From contig JANOBO010000019.1 of the NCBI GenBank assembly GCA_031411695.1, positions 1 to 16,515 of the forward strand: a DNA stretch of 16,515 nucleotides, written 5' to 3'. This DNA comes from JAIBCL01 sp031411695 (lineage in GTDB: Bacteria > Verrucomicrobiota > Verrucomicrobiia > Verrucomicrobiales > Verrucomicrobiaceae). Positions within the stretch are counted from its first letter, which is position 1; the number at the start of each line of letters is the position of its first letter. Position numbers and translations under genes: made by a program. This document shows, piece after piece, positions 15,166-16,515 of the stretch. The notes under the pieces were generated by a model. The model did not search any database. It was not told the DNA's origin and was given only the letters and a program-made list of their open reading frames with translations.

Positions 15166-15795
15166 ATGAACCTCCTCACAACAATCGAGCCGTCATTTGC
15201 CACTGAAACACCCGACATCGACACCTCGAGCCGGGACGACGAAGAACTTATGAGCGCCATCCAAGGGGGGGACACCGCAGCCTTGGAAAAGCTCGTCAAC
15301 CGCTACCGCAGCCTTCTCAAGAGCGTCATCCTCCGCGTGGTGCATGACCACGCTACTGCGGATGATGTTTTGCAGGACTGCATGATCGAGATCTGGAACC
15401 ATGCCGGACATTACTCCGCCGCAAAAGGCAAGCCGCTAGGATGGATCGTCACGCTGGCGAAGCGCCGCGCCATCGATTGCCTGCGTCGTCAGGTCGCCTA
15501 CTGCGGCGCGAAGGATCGCCTCGAAAACGCCACGCGCCACCGCTCCTACATTCAGGACTCCGACTGCGAGGATGCCGACATGAGCCGCGTGCTGCAGGAG
15601 CATATCGAGAAGCTGCCCACCCCGCAGCAGGAGGTCATCCGTCTGGCGTTCCTGAACGGCATGAGCCAGCGCGAGGTGGCCCGGGCCACCAACACGCCCC
15701 TCGGCACCGTGAAGACGCGCATCGAACTCGGCCTGGCAAAGCTACGCACCGCGCTCCGCACTCAGAATTCCATCCACACGCTTCAGAGCGCGTGA
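15166..15795 (+). CDS. ECF-type RNA polymerase sigma factor
   Basis: The product has 209 residues. Region 2 spans about 26-108: LVNRYRSLLKSVI, then ATADDVLQDCMIEIWNHAG (core binding, 2.2) and GWIVTLAKRRAIDCLRRQ (-10 recognition, 2.3-2.4). Region 4 spans about 145-195: LPTPQQEVIRLAFLNGMSQ, then REVARATNTPLGTVKTRI, a helix-turn-helix, and ending GLAKLR. There is no region 1.1 or 3, as expected for the extracytoplasmic-function class. It should direct RNA polymerase to a small regulon, often including its own promoter. A typical anti-sigma gene with a membrane helix or zinc-binding domain is not adjacent. The next gene encodes a small soluble protein. The start is ATG 15166; the 20-residue lead before region 2 is unusual but acceptable. 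Confidence 0.94.
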   Translation: MNLLTTIEPSFATETPDIDTSSRDDEELMSAIQGGDTAALEKLVNRYRSLLKSVILRVVHDHATADDVLQDCMIEIWNHAGHYSAAKGKPLGWIVTLAKRRAIDCLRRQVAYCGAKDRLENATRHRSYIQDSDCEDADMSRVLQEHIEKLPTPQQEVIRLAFLNGMSQREVARATNTPLGTVKTRIELGLAKLRTALRTQNSIHTLQSA

Positions 15796-15804
15796 GCAGT
15801 TTCA

Positions 15805-15843
15805 TCCCAAGGAGAGTGCGGCTCGTTGGCCGCCCCCTTGGGA
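15805..15843 (+). terminator. Nested hairpin ten bases after the sigma factor gene
   Basis: An 8-bp outer stem (TCCCAAGG 15805-15812, CCTTGGGA 15836-15843) encloses a 5-bp inner stem (GCGGC 15818-15822, GCCGC 15829-15833) with a six-base loop. Position directly after the stop codon suggests a terminator or processing signal. There is no T-tract, so it may instead limit read-through into the next gene or protect the 3' end. Confidence 0.45.
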
Positions 15844-15889
15844 GCAAGCCCGTTCTGCAATAGTAAACCAAGCCTCCTCCTCCTCTCTT

Positions 15890-16276
15890 ATGCCTCCCTC
15901 CCCAGCAATAGCAGCAGCCCTCACGTCCACGGTCGCAGCACCCCGCGAGCATCAAAACATTCTCTTCCTCGTTCCCGATCCAGATCGGATGCAGGAAGAC
16001 AGCCCAGCTCTTCCACGGTTGATCGAGATGGCCCGTTCACTGGCCGATCAGGCCTATGTGTATTTCGCCCGCAGCGACCAGAAGGACTGGGAGGACGATG
16101 AATACGGCGTGAGGTATCTCCCGCTGGACGGGGAGCGCCTCCCATCGTTCGGCAGACTGGAGAGAGCCTTCGTCATGCACGACGAGAAGCTCGCCCATGC
16201 TGTCGCCACCGAGCACCCGCTCGCGGACGTTTTCCTGCTTCGATCCGGCGCGCCATCCGGCCCTTGGCAAGGTTGA
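15890..16276 (+). CDS. Small orphan protein, possible Rossmann-like fold
   Basis: The product has 128 residues. I do not recognise the family. After a 20-residue Ala/Pro lead, the sequence alternates predicted strands and helices: NILFLVPDP (strand), LIEMARSLADQ (helix), AYVYFARSD (strand), YGVRYLPLD (strand), AFVMHDEKLAHAVATEHP (helix) and LADVFLL (strand). This resembles a Rossmann-like half-domain such as the N-terminal part of a GT-B glycosyltransferase, but no catalytic signature is visible. No signal peptide or membrane helix is evident. It lies 94 bases after the ECF sigma gene on the same strand and may be cotranscribed. The start is uncertain: the upstream bases are CT-rich without a Shine-Dalgarno motif. 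Confidence 0.6.
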   Translation: MPPSPAIAAALTSTVAAPREHQNILFLVPDPDRMQEDSPALPRLIEMARSLADQAYVYFARSDQKDWEDDEYGVRYLPLDGERLPSFGRLERAFVMHDEKLAHAVATEHPLADVFLLRSGAPSGPWQG

Positions 16277-16412
16277 GCATCACTTCAGGTCCCGGCGGTT
16301 CCGGTTATGGACGCAAGCCGTGCCTGTGACCCTGCCGCCTTCGCCAAACATTTTGGCTGCGTGACAGCAACTCGACCAGCAATGGACTGAGTAACCCAAG
16401 CGCTCCGAAAGG

Positions 16413-16446
16413 TCCCGACTGGTCCAAGTGGCTGGTCGGGATTTTT
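16413..16446 (+). terminator. Rho-independent terminator
   Basis: TCCCGAC (16413-16419) pairs with GTCGGGA (16435-16441) around a 15-base loop, and five T residues follow (16442-16446). A second GTCGGGA at 16449-16455 offers an alternative partner. It ends transcription from the plus strand about 140 bases after the small orphan gene, and faces the 3' end of the probable minus-strand gene. Confidence 0.75.
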
Positions 16447-16459
16447 GTGTCGGGAGTCT

Positions 16460-16515
16460 TCAGTCGCCCAATCCGTAGGCCTGTCCCACCACGTCACCGT
16501 CCATCTCCTCGAAGT
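16460..16515 (-). CDS. Possible 3' end of a minus-strand gene cut by the window edge
   Basis: Reading leftward from the edge, one minus frame gives FEEMDGDVVGQAYGLGD and then a TGA at 16460-16462. The composition is protein-like and the stop sits next to a terminator that separates convergent transcripts. With only about 17 residues the product cannot be identified and the frame may be accidental. Confidence 0.35.
   Translation of the reverse strand, partial: FEEMDGDVVGQAYGLGD

Noticed and set aside
15809..15818. AAGGAG followed by GTG as a leader-peptide start after the sigma gene
   Set aside because: Only one base separates the motif from the GTG, too close for initiation, and the motif is the left arm of a hairpin.
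1..16515. tRNA, rRNA, insertion sequence or integron features
   Set aside because: No T-loop or acceptor pattern, rRNA-like stretch, transposase domain or terminal inverted repeats were found by eye.

Overview
The window looks like a chromosomal stretch of a GC-rich, Gram-negative bacterium. The best guess is Verrucomicrobiota or the wider PVC group. This is an inference from the mix of families: a PQQ-type propeller with a membrane insert, an NHL six-bladed propeller, a TraB/GumN-like protein and an ECF sigma factor. It also rests on the almost complete absence of Shine-Dalgarno motifs. No rRNA or tRNA that could settle the taxonomy was seen. No plasmid, phage or transposase genes were seen.

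Layout. Minus strand, 1-4204: the first 25 codons of lepA (elongation factor 4) run off the left edge. Upstream of it lie a PQQ-like propeller/8-TM protein (197-2158) and a 603-residue FAD/NAD(P)-binding protein (2393-4204). The propeller gene sits between two direct copies (98/110 identical) of the lepA promoter, leader and first six codons. Plus strand, 4330-7396: a GT39-like membrane glycosyltransferase, then a Tas-like aldo/keto reductase. Minus strand, 7574-9408: a TatD-family hydrolase preceded by a secreted TraB/GumN-like protein, with a short gap between them. Plus strand, 9505-10554: a secreted NHL/PAL-like six-bladed propeller. A 720-bp stretch without an intact gene (10555-11275) carries an AbrB/MazE-like fossil, hairpins and a degenerate tandem repeat of about 63 bp. 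Minus strand, 11276-12286: an MDR quinone-oxidoreductase-like enzyme. A second gene-poor stretch of about 1 kb follows (12287-13338). Then come dnaB (minus, 13339-14856), an ECF sigma factor (plus, 15166-15795), a small orphan protein (plus, 15890-16276), an intrinsic terminator (16413-16446) and probably the 3' end of another minus-strand gene.

The genes do not form one pathway. lepA and dnaB are housekeeping genes for translation and replication, and the rest are accessory metabolic, envelope and regulatory genes. The most unusual items are the duplicated lepA 5' region bracketing a lower-GC gene, the propeller split by eight membrane segments, and the structured repeats in the 10.6-11.2 kb gap. 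I saw no complete, clearly new multi-gene system.
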